A stretch of 64,000 nt of DNA from Austropuccinia psidii (lineage: Eukaryota > Basidiomycota > Pucciniomycetes > Pucciniales > Sphaerophragmiaceae), in contig JALGQZ010000001.1 of assembly GCA_023105745.1 (NCBI GenBank), positions 60,427,937 through 60,491,936 of the forward strand, in the 5' to 3' direction. Position numbers and translations under genes: made by a program. The notes under the pieces were generated by a model. The model had not been told where the DNA came from. It made no database searches and was given only the letters and a program-made list of their open reading frames with translations. Numbering within the stretch: the stretch's first letter is position 1; each line of letters starts with the position of its first letter. This document shows positions 49,376 through 62,627 of this stretch, piece after piece.

Positions 49376-49590
49376 AAGTGACCTCTTTCCTTATCAAAGA
49401 GAAATTTAAAATAACTCAAAATGTCTGTTGAAAAAGACATTTTTAAACACTCTCATCAGTCATGGAAGTGACCTTCTTGCTTACCAAAGAAGAATTCTAG
49501 TATATTTAAATTACTCCAATCCAAAAAACCTTAATCTAAAATAATCTTATATTTCAGTTTTAATGACCTCCTGCCTTATCAAAGAGTAAT
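49376..49590 (+). repeat. Three diverged direct repeats, period 90-96 bp
   Basis: A core of about 28 bp (GTGACCTC.T.CCTTATCAAAGA) recurs at 49376, 49466 and 49562 with A+T-rich spacers. The surrounding stretch 49234-49638 has no gene and ends at the LTR of element 4. Confidence 0.6.
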
Positions 49591-49638
49591 TTTTCTGTTA
49601 TCTCACAATTCAGAAATAACCTAGAAAGTCATGGACAC

Positions 49639-51302
49639 TGTAATGTTTTATATCCAACTCTTGATAATAGTAGCAAATCTCAAGAGTACTATGACTGTCC
49701 TCAGTAGAAAATATAGTATAGTGAGATATTAAAATCACACATGCAATATAATTATCAGAAATAATTATCTAAAATAAAGAAGTTTAATTATTAAATAATT
49801 AAATTATGGGAAAGAATCTTAATCATTATAATAAATTATAATTACTTTATTATTGTTATAGTCACTGACAATTATAACAATAAGAAGTGCAAAGCTCTTA
49901 ATGAGACAATTACATATTTGAAATAAGAGTATTTAGAAAAGAAATTATCACACACACTGTGCAGAGATAATTCTTATGGAAAAGTTCAAAAAAATAAAAC
50001 TAATAATAGATAAAAAATATACACAATATGAGAGAAAACTGACTTATAATATTTATTTGATAAAAAAGTCAATCAACAACAGTCATTGGATCAAACAATG
50101 TTTGGACGTGAGAAACACTTCACAAATCAAAATTTTTGAAGATAAAAAAAATTCTTTTATGATAAAATAAGATCTAATAGCTTTAGGGGAAATTTGTGTA
50201 TTTAAAAAGATATTTAAGACAATAATTTTATATAATGAAATTTCTGTTGGTAATTGAATCAATAATCTTATTTCTATCACTTCAATTCTCTTAATTAGAT
50301 TAATAAAGAATAAAATACTTAAGAAGTAACCTTCATTATACGGATTTATAATTAATAAAATATTACTTGTTCAAAATGTTTAATTGATAGAAGTGATGAT
50401 TGGTAGTTGGCAAAAACAGTGATGTGTAGGCTCTTCTTATTCCTTCAAATAAGCTCTCATGACTCACAATGGATATAGAGGGCGTGCTCAGGTAAAAACT
50501 GAAAAACCATGCTTAAAAATGAGGTTCTTAGCTTAAGGTAGCTTTTTTTTAATTCCAATATGAAGTTACCATGTTATTCATAACTCCAAGTAACTTTGAT
50601 CCTCTTTTGGATTAATTATTTCAAGTTTGAACATAAAATAAGTTTATTTATATTCAATTTCATGAGATGAACAATTTAAAAATAAAGTTTCAATAAAAAA
50701 TCTCTAAAAGTTAACTATGAATTAATTTTTGAAGAAATCTTAATTTTATTTAAGAATAATTAAGATTGTTAATTGAAATGCTAATTAGCAATTAAACCTG
50801 TTTAAAAAAGATACCTAAAATGTAATTCATAAACAGATATTATTAATTTGTAATCTGTGTGAAATTATCAAGCAAATCCATTAAGGATTGGATTTTAATG
50901 AATTTTTGAAGCTGTTTTTCCTTACCCGATTGAGTTGATATACACAACGCCTCAACTTTAACTAAAATTTTGGTACGTTTGCATAAATCTTATGAAACTT
51001 CAAATTTAAGCTTAAATAAGCTTGAATTCAACAGTTACCATTATACTACAAGACTCTTAGAGCTTTTAATAACATAAGAAATAACCATTTTCGGGTCTAA
51101 CACCCTATGGGTCTACCATAGGTTTTTTTGGTTTTAAACTCACAAATCAGATAATAATTATAACTTTGTTTATCCAAAAAAAGTTATATTATTTTATATT
51201 TTATTATAAGTATAATTGATAAGTCTGTTCAAGACTAAATCAATTGCATAAAACGTTATTTGAAGCCTTATGATTATGTCATACATATCTCACAGGCTCA
51301 CA
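49639..51302 (-). repeat. 3' LTR of element 4 (type G)
   Basis: A 1664-bp LTR. Read on plus it runs from TGTAATGTTTTATATCC to TCACAGGCTCACA, so its 5' end is TGTGAGCC like the rest of the lineage. It shares short blocks with LTR B (AGAGTACTATGACTGTC near the start) but is otherwise strongly diverged. The short frames at 49976-50280 are not supported as genes. Confidence 0.75.
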
Positions 51303-51439
51303 TTCCCTACCACAAAAAACAATTGTAGTATGATTTTTCTATAAAGGTATACCCTCAATTGAATTGGGGGGTATAATTCACTGTTGAACCTCTCTACTTA
51401 TACGTTTAAGTATGTAAAACACACAGTTAAACCTTTCAG

Positions 51440-53958
51440 TGACAAATTGGTCTCCTCTAATGTCTGAATCTTTTGAAAAACTTCTGGGAATCAGGTATTT
51501 TACTTTCTAAAACCCACTTATCTTCATGTTGTGGGTATCTGTACCTGACTAAGTATTCTCTTTCATTTTTCCCCTAGTTCTTCTTTCTTTGAAAACTTTT
51601 AACACCTTTTTCTCTTCACTTTGATCAATTGGTGGTACCACTAAAGGTTTTTCATTTCTCAAAGAAAATAATTCTTTATCACTTGAAGTGTCATTCTTTA
51701 CTATACTGAGAGGGAAATCTGGATGTTTGTTTTCCAATTCTACTGACAGTTATAATTGTACTGCATTTATCCCATTAAGGGCTTTAATAATAAATGCCCC
51801 TGAAAAGGAATATTCCAATTTCTTTGGGCCTTTAGAACTGTGAAGGTTTACAGCCAAAACTATTATTAAGTCCCCTAATTTTAATTATGGGGTCTTATGA
51901 CTTTTATCTCACTTTTGTGTAGTATATTCAAAGGAATAGGTAATTCTTTAATTTTTATGATTCCTCACTTTATCAAGCAGTAGCTTGAAGCTTTAATAAG
52001 CTGGATGAATATCAAACCAATATTGATTCAAATTATCAACTGAAAGGTTAGGGTTCCCCCCTTTTTCCAACATTTCAGGAGTCTTTCCTGTTGAAGCATG
52101 GATAGAAGTCTTGTAGGCTGATTCCAATTCTTTTATAAGTGTACCACAATAATGGGTAGCACCATCAGAATACTTAAGCTTCAGGCCATAAGCTCAAAAC
52201 CTTCTGATCATGTCCTCAAGGGTCTGAATCATTCATTCTGCTAATCGAGAAGTTTGTGAATGGTAAGCTGTTGAAAATGATAGTTTTTTACCCAAATGCT
52301 TATGTGAATTTGTCCGTAAGGTTGATTTAAATTTTGGGTCTCTATCACTAATGATAATTTCTAAAGAGACAAGTATGAGATATTAATCTGTTCCAAATTA
52401 AAAGAGCTAAATACATAGCTGTGTCATCTTTATGGCATGGTAAAAAGATTGGGGTTTTGCTATATCTGTCTATAATAACAAGACATGAATTGTAACTCTT
52501 TTCACCACCAGGTGGAAAGCCAGTTACCCAACTCATATCAAAAACATACCTTGTTTTACTTGGTTCTTGGATATAAATCATTAAACAAAATCTTTGAGAA
52601 GTAGCTTTATTGGCCTTTTGACACCTGTCACAACTGTGACAGTATTAAAGACTATTTTTATCAAGATGGCTGCCAAGCACATGTCCTAATTATTTCCAAT
52701 GTTCTGTATTCAGACATATTTCCAGAATTAATTTTGTCATGATACTCTAGTAATACTGTGTTAATTAACATTCTACTACATAGGACCATTACACATGGGT
52801 GTTTAGACTTATGATATGAGATACCATCAAACAAATGGAATCTTCCATTATAATAAGATATTTTCCAAATGTCATCTGAAGAATTAGCCAATGCTGCATC
52901 TTTGCAATATTTGTCAAGTAGAGAAGTTAGAGTATCGAAATTCTTAACTTGACTATAGCTTCCCCCAAATTATTCAAAGAATTTTGTTCCTACATCTGTG
53001 ATTTAAATGCCTTCAATTGGAATTTGAGGTTCTACATTTGCAGGAACATAAGCCATATTATCAGGTGTATTCGGTAATTCCCATCTACTCAATCTGTCAG
53101 CATTCTTGTGAATATTTCCAGATTTATGTACTTTTGTCATATTCCCTCTATACTCCTTTATCGCAATCTGCCATATTAACATGTGTCTGTTTGGAGTTTT
53201 CATTTTAAGAAATTATTTCACATAATTATAATCAGTAATGACTTTAAACACAACACCATTACTATGATAATTGATTTTTCACAGAGCTCAACCAAGGCTA
53301 AGGCACCCCATTTGGCTTGCTCCATATCTATCCACTTTAGGTTTGATTTTTCATGAGATAAAACAAACTGGACCTTCATAAGGCTTGTCATTGACAATCT
53401 GAAATTAATTAAGAGTTGCAGCTTGACCTTCATCACATGCATCAATACACAGCTTGAAAGGGATTTTCCAGTCTGGAATCAATAATATTGGTGCATCAGT
53501 TAAGACATACTTGATCTTATCATATCCTTGAATAACTTCTTGTGTAATTTCAAAGACAGTTTGTTTATCACAAATTCTGTACAATGATATGAAATGGATT
53601 GCAAAATCTTCATGTTTTTGCCTGTAATAACTGGCAAATACTAAGAAAGACATCATTTAGTTCTTGTTCTGGGGAATTGGCTTCATTGAGACTGACGCCA
53701 CTTTGGTTTCATCAACACCAGGGCTTATTCCTGAAACTAGATGTTCTAGATCTTTTAGCTCATGAAACCCAAAATTACATTTTTTGAGAGATTCTTTCAT
53801 GTTCACTTGAAGAATTTTCTTGAGTAATAATGAAGGTCTCTCTAAACGCAAATTCCAGGTTTCTGAACAAAGAATAATGTCATCAATATGAATGATTAAC
53901 CATCCCTTTGATAGCTCATATGGTAAAATGGTATTCATAATTATTTGATAATGAGAGG
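51440..53958 (-). pseudogene. Pol fragment of element 4 (RT-RNaseH-IN-chromodomain-like), decayed
   Basis: RT (53938-53657) keeps both catalytic Asp in HIDDIILCS. RNase H is broken over 53656-53218 (DACDEGQAATLN). The tether and the zinc-binding region (LLEYHDKINSGNMSEYRT) lie at 53203-52661. The integrase core at 52581-52348 reads DMSWVTGFPPGG, so the first catalytic Asp of MDWV is Ser. The remaining core (about 52340-52000) is read only through frameshifts. The C-terminal ENKHPDFPLS segment is at 51737-51549. The last part, before about 51440, is a decayed chromodomain-like YLVRYRYPQHEDKWVLESK. Confidence 0.82.
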
Positions 53959-55999
53959 GATAAATCCATAAAAATTAATTGAACCATTTTATTCAATTGC
54001 ATAATGACATCTCCAAGATTATTTACATAATTCAAGGGTGTTCTTAAAACTCAATTGTAACTTCTATCTCTGAAAAATGTAGGCCATTTGCTATTGTGTA
54101 TAAGAGGAATTTCATTTGAAAAATATAATTTTTTGAATGAATAAGGTAATACCATAGTTTCATTAATTAAAATTGATGTCATCCATAGTTATTTTCAAAA
54201 ATAATTCTTATTTATAGTAAAATTTGAAAAAAATTTCAATTCAGTGGTTACATCCTTTCAGTATAAAGCTTTACTAAAGCTTGGAAGAATTTTTTCATTA
54301 CTTATTTATTTTTTTGATTTTACATTATTTCTTCCATGGAGAAGTCAATAATTTCAAATCAAAAAATTAATGATATTTTTTCAGTTGGCTTCACTTCCTG
54401 TTATATTAATTAATTGAACCCATATATAGATAGCCTTTTATTGAGTGAAAAACTTCTCAGTTTCTCACATTGAGTAGCTTTCTGACTCCAATACCTTCAT
54501 GATACCTATGAGTAAGTTATTATTTCTGATTATATTATTCCTATTTTGAGCTGATTTATACCTATATCTACTGAGTTTTGTTTAATTTTTTGTATTTTAG
54601 TAATTTATTCTAAAAATAATGGATTCAAAATACCATTGTTGATGAATTGGACTTATTAACATGATAAAAGATGATATATGTGTCATTATTATTTTTGTTT
54701 GTGGGATATTAGGCCCTTATTAAACTTTTTTCTTGGGTCTAGCTGGAATAATTCTGTCAAAATCTGCCTTTCCTCACTAATATGTATTAATTAGCCCTTT
54801 TAATAATCCATAAATATCATTTCCTTGTTTTCACCGGTGGTAATGATTATTTTTATATCAAGTGTATTAGTCAAAATGCTATATTTTAGATATTAGGAGG
54901 AATAAAATTCAATTTGGGAACTATGATCATTGTCTAAGATTGGTTTGGGAATAGTTATTCAATGGTCATGATCATCCATTCCATTACTTAAAATCTGGGA
55001 AAAGAAATATTCACTAATATATATAGTTTTATAAAGGTTTTGTGATTTTGGTGAACAGAAAAAAAGGAATTACCTAAAAGGTATTTTAATTTTAATTTTA
55101 CTATGGAAAGAAAAGAATAAATTTTAACTATTAATAAACCCTATTCCTTTTTTTGTAATTGGGCTATATAATTGGGGTCAGTAGATTCTGGCAGGTGAAT
55201 CTCAATACCCAAAGTTCTTATCAAACTACATCAGTAAACAAAAATGTTTGGCTTATTAAGAGAATTTGAGATTTTATTAAAAATTATCACTGTGAGAGGT
55301 TTTTTAAGCTTAAGTATCAAGTTAAAATTTAAAAATCCCCAATTAAGTTTTAGTTTGATTCAGCTTTGAATCCTTGACTCAAATGCAAATTCAAAAGCTT
55401 ATCTTAAACTTTTTGTTGGTCGCAGAACCTCAATTAAGGCTGGCCAAATTCAAAAGCCTCTCTATGAAGACCCATAAAGCTAGATACCCTGGCATCTTTT
55501 CCCAGAATCCCTTTGTCCCATATTTTTTGTATTTTTTCATTTTTCTAATCCAATTAAATAAATATGCTTGCATTTTTTAACTTATTGTGGACAAAGGTCC
55601 TGCAAGATTTACCACCTGTATGGTAAATACAAGGCTAACTTGAAAACCACACACCACACCTTAATTTTACCACTTTTTTGGAATTTTTAATTATAAATGG
55701 TATAGGCTTCTTTTTATCAACTTTAAAAAGCTTTAATTAACAGAAAAAATCTCCAAAAGGTGTCAATTAGACATTTAAATACTATTTTTCCCTACAAAGG
55801 CCAAAATATTGAATTTCTGGCAAAATGCCTTATGGTATGACCCTGGGTAAAATTGGATGGAGAATCTAATGGTGCAATAAGATTATTACTCAAAAGAATT
55901 TTGAAATATTTTTATATTCCAATAAATTTTAACCTGATTGCTTTCAATTGAAAGTAAGAGCAACTTCCAGTGAGGAATTTTGTGAGTCTTTTTGGAATG
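53959..55999. other. Unclassified A+T-rich sequence with a possible LTR remnant
   Basis: No gene is supported. At about 55460-55560 the string GCCTCTCTATGAAG...ATACCCTGGCATCTTTT...TTTGTCCCATATTTT resembles the GC-box region of minus-strand LTR B (GCCTCAGAAG..GTACCCTGGCTCT...TTTGTCCCCC). A highly diverged LTR may therefore occupy part of this stretch. The frame at 55374-55580 overlaps it and is not supported. Confidence 0.35.
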
Positions 56000-57398
56000 T
56001 GCAAGGTTTGACTATGAAACAATAAGTAAGTATTACCAATATTTTACTTATTTTACTATTAATTTCCTTATTAAATTGTATAATAAGATCAAGAATAATC
56101 ATAATATAAAGATATATTGTATTTATGGCCTAAAATATTTATATTATTAAATCAATAAAATAATATAAATTATATTATAACCAATAATATATTAATATTG
56201 AATAATTAATATATTTATGGAACTTTATTATTGTTACAAAAAAATAATAAACTCCTCAAAAAGTTTTATTTAATAATAAAAAAAATTATAACAATAATAT
56301 TACTTATATTGAGGTTATGTATTAACATAAATACTATTCATATTAATGGAAGAATTATTAAAAATAATAATAAAGAGAAAATTATTATAAAATATCAATT
56401 TAACCTACTTTTGGCACTTAATATCATTATTTTGAATTAGTTTATGCCTAAAAATTCAAATACAACTTATTTAAATTTTATTCAAAATGAAAAAGAAAAG
56501 AAATTACAAATAAATTTTTTTTATGTGGAATTAGAGAGTTATAGAGAAATTTAACAAAAAACAATTAAAAAATTGTGTTGATCACATCAAAATTGATTAT
56601 TGCAATAAATATTATCTTTATTCTCTAATAATAAAATAGATTTATATATAAATAAGAAAAAAGTACCTTTTGATTTAATTTCTTAAAGTTTTTGTTGCAT
56701 CTGAGGGGAAATTTAATCAAGAAGAGCTCTAGATATAGTATAATAGTCCCTCCTAGAGTCCATAAGGCTTCTAGTAGATGTTTCCCGATGGAATCCACTG
56801 GAATTGATCAGTATTTTAAGGTTTAGTGATGGAAAAATCATAATCAAACCATCTTATCCCATTATTTCACCATGATTTAGATTTATCACTGTAACTCTGA
56901 GCGTTCTGACAATATAGGCTTGGTAGAAGACCAAAATTCATATATTGTATTAGTTTCAATCATAATTAACTAGTATTGACCACCTTTATCACTCATGTGA
57001 CTGTTAAACATAAATTAAGATTATAGTCAGTGATCATAAGTGTTAAATTTTAAGCTTAAACTTTGATCATTGATACCTTTTGATTTATACATGCTAAGGC
57101 CATTCAGAGAGTTAATTCTGATAGCTTGGAATGTCATTATCAAAATTCCAACAGAATTTCATTACATCACCAAAACCCTATTTTTGATGGCTTTTCTTGT
57201 AGCTCATCTTTTCTGTCACATTTTGTTATTTTAAACTTCAAAACATGATTTCAAGGGGTTATACCTTGTGTATAATGATAAAAACTACACAATTTTTAAC
57301 TTATAAGCTAATAAAATATCAATATCCCCTTTTATTTAAGTTTGGACCACTTTCACAACAAAACAGTCAACAGCTATAAAAATGTTGTTCAATAAACC
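56000..57398 (-). repeat. LTR C, minus strand, truncated by element 5
   Basis: It starts TGCAAGGTTTGACTATGAAAC, the complement of the LTR C end. It is collinear with solo LTR C until about 57398, then stops where element 5 begins, so about 0.6 kb of its 5' part lies beyond the window if still present. The A+T-rich segment duplicated at 17991-18582 is single here (about 56130-56450). No gene is seen. Confidence 0.8.
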
Positions 57399-58824
57399 TG
57401 TCAGGATGAAGCTATGATAAAGGTGTAATATAGACTAATTACAACTTTAACTATGTTTGTGACATGGAAAAAAAGCTTAGAATAAAGATTTCAAAGATAA
57501 TAAGGGTATTTAATAAAACAAAAGGGCATTAATATTAAGAGATAGTGGTGGTGAGTGCTGCGGAAAGCCCTGGGTGCAGTCTTACCAGTTGGATTACTAT
57601 AATAAGAAATACAATACTAAGATTTAAAGTATAAACTGATTATTTTCCAAGAGCAAAACTGTTTTTGACAGTTTACTATGTAGGAATTCAAGAGCAGGAT
57701 GAGGAAAGCTTTTCTGGTTGTGAAAAGCCCCCTTTTTATCCTGAAACGGGGTGAGAAGGTTGCTAGACCTTTCCATGTAGAGGAAGTGAAGATTTTTTTC
57801 TCTCTAGGACAAGCTTTTCATTTACAAGAGGCCTGCATAGCCTGTATTGGGCTCAGATGTGGTTTTGAAACCACATCTGGGCAGCTTTCACCAATACAGG
57901 GTGAATATTTTCATCTGGGGACCACACAGCCTGATTCTGACGTGTATGACACGTAGAATGCTGTAAAGCACCTGTATGGGACCCCAATATTGAATGAACT
58001 ATGAAGTATTGAAGTAAAAACAAGCTTTTTTGTCAGTTTGACACCTCATAATCATGGTTATGGGATATTATCCCATGGTAAGGCTGTATTGGTCAGAGTG
58101 TGGGATTTCAACCTTCAAACAGATATAACTTTGTCAGCTCTTGAGATATCAACCTCTAAATTGAATACACGTGCAGCCCTGTATGTGATCTACACAATGG
58201 TACCTTATTTGATGTGGTTATCATTAAATATGGCAAAGTTATCCCATGTACAAGTGTTTTGTACATATGCATGTTTTAGGCAAAAAGCTGTATTGGGATT
58301 ATTTGCCTCATAAATTTTGTTCTAGATGAGATATGAGCAAATGAATTGCACCATCAGATAGCCCTTATTGTGCTCTGTCTAACAAGACCCCAGTTTAATT
58401 ATCTGACACTAAAACTGTAGAGGTTCAATGGGAGTTGAATGTTTTATTCACCCTTATTTGGCCTGAATTTGACCATAACTTCTGTAATACTAGTTCTAGC
58501 TCAGTTTGGTTGGTACCATTGGATATCCCTGGCTTAGAGCTTCATTTTTCATACCCATTTGATGTGGTTAGGCCTCTTACTCTGTATTTCAGATGAGAGG
58601 TTAAAATTAAGGTTTATTCTCAGCAACAGCTTTGAGAAGGAATAACTTTGTTATTATTTGTCCTATGAAGATGGGACTTGTATATTTGAAAGGGGGTGAG
58701 ATTCCTCTTTCCCTTGATACCTTTTGAGCTGATTTGGCTCACCTCCATGTTTTGGTGGTATTTTGGATATACCATTGGTTCATGGTATTTGTCTGTCATG
58801 CTTGTGCTCTGGTTTTGAGTCACA
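57399..58824 (-). repeat. 3' LTR of element 5 (type H)
   Basis: A 1426-bp LTR. Read on plus it runs from TGTCAGGATGAAG to GGTTTTGAGTCACA, so its own ends are TGTGACTC and CATCCTGACA. At 57841-57900 a nested hairpin combines 10-bp outer arms (CCTGTATTGG / CCAATACAGG) with 12-bp inner arms (CAGATGTGGTTT / AAACCACATCTG). Plus-strand frames at 57699-57956 and 58038-58313 lie inside the LTR and are not supported. Confidence 0.8.
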
Positions 58825-58856
58825 GGCCAACATACCCTCCCTCTAAAAAAGGCTCA

Positions 58857-61800
58857 TCATTCATGAGACTGTTGAGTCCTCCTTGAGGCTCTTAATCTCC
58901 TCAAATGAAGGTTCCCATCTGGTATGGCATCTTCTGCCAACCACTTGTGTTTATCAGCTGTCTGGTTCTTGAATCTTACTAAGTACTGTCTCTGATCCTT
59001 ACCATTAAGTCTGATCTTTCTGGCCTTGATGATTCTCTTCACTGGTCCAGGGGAGTCTTCCACTTCCACTGTTTCTGGTGGTGTGTGGTTCTTCTTCCTT
59101 GAGGGGAATTTATCCTCCTCTGTCTGGAAGTATGGCTTGACTAAGCTCACTGGAAATACTGGGAGTTTCCTGTAAAATTCTTCTGTGAGGTTGACTGCCA
59201 CTGCATTTTTCCCTATCAATTTAATGATAGTGAAGGGCCCTAATAATGAGTCTCTCATCTTCTTCAGTCATTTGAGATTATCAAAGTTTAGTGTAGACAG
59301 GAGCACATGGTCCCCTTCTTTGAAGTCAGGTTCCATGTGTTACTTGTCCAACCTCTGCTTATTATACTCCTTTGCCTCAGCTATGCATTTAGCAGCTGTG
59401 TCACAAGCCCTCTTCCACATCTCATGGAAATCTTTGGCTGTGGGGTGGATGGTTCAAAGATCTTTCTTCAAGTGGTCCACAGGTAAAAGGGATTTCTACC
59501 CTTTCTCTACTAGTGCAGGTGTTTTTCCTGTGGTAGAGTGTTGACTTGTATTATAAGCCAGTTAAACAGCTGGTAAGAGGGTAACCTAGTCATGGGTGTA
59601 TCCCTCATGGTCCTTGTATTCCATGCCATAGGCACAGAACCTTCTAAGGATGTCCTCCATTGTCTGGATCATCCTTTCAGCTAGGCCATCTGTTTGTGGA
59701 TGGTAAGCTGTGAAAAATGCAAGCTTGGTGCCAATCATGTCATACAAGTTGGTCCAAAATTCAGATGTGAATTTTGGGTCTCTATCACTAATAATGATCA
59801 TAAGGACTCCACAGATAGATATGATGTCATTCCAGAATAACAGAGCAGCATCCATGGCTGTGTCTTCTTTATGGCATGGCAGACACCTCATACTCTTGTT
59901 GAACCTATCAACTATGATTAAACAGGCTTTGTAGTTTTCTTTGCCTCCTGGGACAAGTCCTGTAACCCAGTCCATATTGATCCCATGGGTGTTTGGGTTC
60001 TTCTATGTGTTGAAGTAACCCATACTTCTTCCCATGTTTCCTATTTGCCTTTTGGAATCTTTCACAAGTGTTGATTTATTCACTCAACTCTTGCTCCCAC
60101 TTGGGGCACCAAGTTGTGCTTGTTACCCTCTCTTTGGTCCTGTCTTCACTCATGTGTCCCATATAGGGGCAGTCATGGCATTCCTGCAGGATCAGGGAGA
60201 TGTGGTCCCTGTCTACCACTGTGAGTGAACTTGTGTGTCTTTCTCTGTGGTAGAGCAAGCCATCCATGAGGAAAAACTTGTTATCCTTATAGGCTCTCAA
60301 CCAGGGTTCTTCCAGCTGGGATTCCAGGTCTGGACTCTGGTGTTTTTGTTGAAGGAGTTGTAGAAAGATGCCAAACTGTTTGTGCTGGGCATAAGACTGT
60401 AGTACTGCACTGAAAAATTCATTTTGCAGTTCTGAGGAACTTATTCCCAGTACAGGAGTTTCTGTTCCTTCTGAATCAGTATTTCCACTGTCAAGGGTAC
60501 CACTTTCTGGTGCCCATTCAGAAAGTCTGAAGTTCTTCTTCCTATCTATCTCCACAAAAAGGATAGGGATATTGGCTTCAACTTCAGGGTCATAAGCTGG
60601 ATTGCTTTTGACATTATCCAGTGGCCATCTACTGAGGCCATCTGCATTGGTATGGCTTTTAACTTTTTGGATATGATGGTCATGTTCCCTCTATACTCCT
60701 GGATCGCTATTTGCCATCTCAGCATGTGTCTATTTGTAGTCTTCATGTTTAGTAAAGACTTCAACGCTGTTCAGTCTGTGTAGACTTCAAATACTGCACC
60801 CTCCAAATAATAATAGACTTCTTCCAGAGCCCAGACTAAGCACAGACATTCAGTCTGGGTGGCCCCATACCTGACTTCTGAATCTTTCAGTTTCCTAGAG
60901 ATGTAACGTATTACCCCCTCTCTTGGTTCACCATCCACAATTTGTCTTTGGTGAAGGGCTTCTACTAAGCCTTGGCTACATGCTGCATCTATGTATAACT
61001 TGAATGGTAGTTCAAAGTCAGGCAAGATGAGCACAGGTGAATATGTGAGTTCATGCTTGATCCTCTCATATGAATCCCTCCTTTCCTTGGTAATTTCAAA
61101 AACTACATCTTTTTAACATAACCTGTATAAACTACTAGTTATGTGGGCAAAATTCTTGATGTGGTTTCTATAGTAGCTAGCAAACCCAAGGAAAGATTGC
61201 ATCTCTTTGATGCTCTTTGGTACTGGCTTTTGCATTACTGCTGCCACTTTATTCTGGTCAATTGCCAGACTAAGACCTGAGACTTTATGTCCTAGAGCTA
61301 GTAGCTCTTCTTGGCCAAAATTACACTTTTTCAGTGAAAGTTTTAGATTGATGGGTGTACATTTACTTAGCACTCTCTCTATGTATTGTACATGGTCTTC
61401 CCATGTCTCTGAGTATATAATGATGTCATCGATATATACCACCATCCATCCTTCCAATATTTCTTCTTGAAATATTGTGTCCATCATCCTTTGAAAGTTG
61501 GCTGGTGCATTGTTGATGCGGAATGGCATCCTGGTGTACTCATATATGCCCGTATGGTATATTATTCTGAGTAATTTCATGGAGTTTGGTTTAACCCCAT
61601 TTTGGTAGAAGCCTTTCATAAAATCCACTTTGGTTATGTATTTGGCTTTTGCCAGTTTATCCAAGGCATTAGGTATCCTGGGTATAGGGTACCTGTATGC
61701 TTTCGTGTATTTATTCAGAGCTATGAAGTCTCCACACAGTCTGGAATTACCATCATGCCAGGTGATTAGGATAGGATTGGTTATTTCCACTATTTTATTA

Positions 61801-62600
61801 TGTCCAATATTCCTGATGACATCCATGTCCAGGAGTTCATTGATATGTTTTTCAATTTCTTTCCTGGTTTCCAGATTTGCTGGATAAGGAGGTCTCCTGA
61901 GCATGGGTGGATAAGGTCTCTCCACATCCAGAAATAGTTCTATATCATGGCCTTTGATCTTGCCTAGTGGCTCTTCACCAATGGAAAATGCTGGTCTATT
62001 CTTCCTCAGCATCTTCAGTAAACTTAGTTTTTGTTTACTGGTAAGGGTAGTGCTAAACTGGCCCTCCCTGAAATCATTCAGTAGCTCCTCCAGTGGGGCA
62101 TGGGCAGAGATTTGGTATATATCAAGTGAAAATTTCTTCTCCTTGTTGGTACCAATGGTAATATGCCTGTTTTTACTATTGTGAATATCTATGCCATACA
62201 TACTTTGGTAATCTGTTCCCAGAAAGAACCCTTGGATGTGGGCATCATCAAGCACTAAAAACTCTGGGTTGAGTCTGATATTACCCCTCCTATGAGGTAT
62301 AATTATCTCTTTAATAATTGTACCAATGGAAGTCATCTTTCCTGATGCACTCTTGAAGTTTTTTGCCTTGGTTGGAAAGAGCTGTTTTTCCCAATTTGGG
62401 AAGTGGCTATCCAGATATCTTCTGGCCACTATGGAGCAGTGTTCCCCACCATCAATTATCAATGGATGTTGAGTATTGTCAATACAGACAGTCATTTTTG
62501 TGGCTGTTCCATGGATATATGCCATTCCTCTGGTTCATGTAACCAGGAATGTTTGTGCATCTTGGGTATGTTTACACAAGTTTTTGTTGGCAGTATCCTA
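58857..62600 (-). pseudogene. Pol of element 5 (PR-RT-RNaseH-IN-chromodomain), lightly decayed
   Basis: The open stretch 62525-61113 (470 codons) holds protease and RT. The protease motif is D-G-G at residues 25-27 instead of DTG. RT has motif A (KYITKVDFMKGF), RINNAPANFQ and an intact YIDD at 61425-61436. A TAA at 61113 and a TGA at 60771 interrupt the same frame through RNase H (DAACSQGLVEALHQ). A one-base shift near 60660 moves to the tether and zinc-binding region (60555-60076, HDCPYMGHMSEDRT), which lacks the usual second Cys. The integrase core 59975-59586 keeps all three acids ([22 protein letters not shown]). Its C-terminal half has about seven stops. The tail 59258-58857 ends with the chromodomain-like RQYLVRFKNQ...KWLAEDA. 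Confidence 0.88.
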
Positions 62601-62627
62601 TGGCATCCCTGCTTCTAACTGTATGTC

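Larger units (their letters stand above)
49639..53958 (-). mobile_element. Element 4: 5'-truncated minus-strand Ty3/Gypsy
   Basis: It comprises a 3' LTR (49639-51302), a polypurine tract (complement of TTCCCTACCAC at 51303-51313) and pol from the chromodomain-like tail back to RT. Homology stops abruptly near 53958, inside the RT block before HYQ. Protease, gag and the 5' LTR are missing. Pol is diverged from elements 1 and 3 but in the same lineage. Confidence 0.85.

Noticed and set aside
46932..49638. tRNA, rRNA, CRISPR or host gene signals in the right half
   Set aside because: No cloverleaf-like tRNA boxes, rRNA segments or regularly spaced identical repeats were seen. The only coding-like signal is the decayed region at 47365-49233.
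57699..58313. Two plus-strand frames of 85 and 91 codons
   Set aside because: They fall inside LTR H and are antisense to the element. The first includes the hairpin, which explains its composition.
61207..62184. Several plus-strand frames across element 5 pol
   Set aside because: They are antisense to the clear protease-RT frame on the minus strand.
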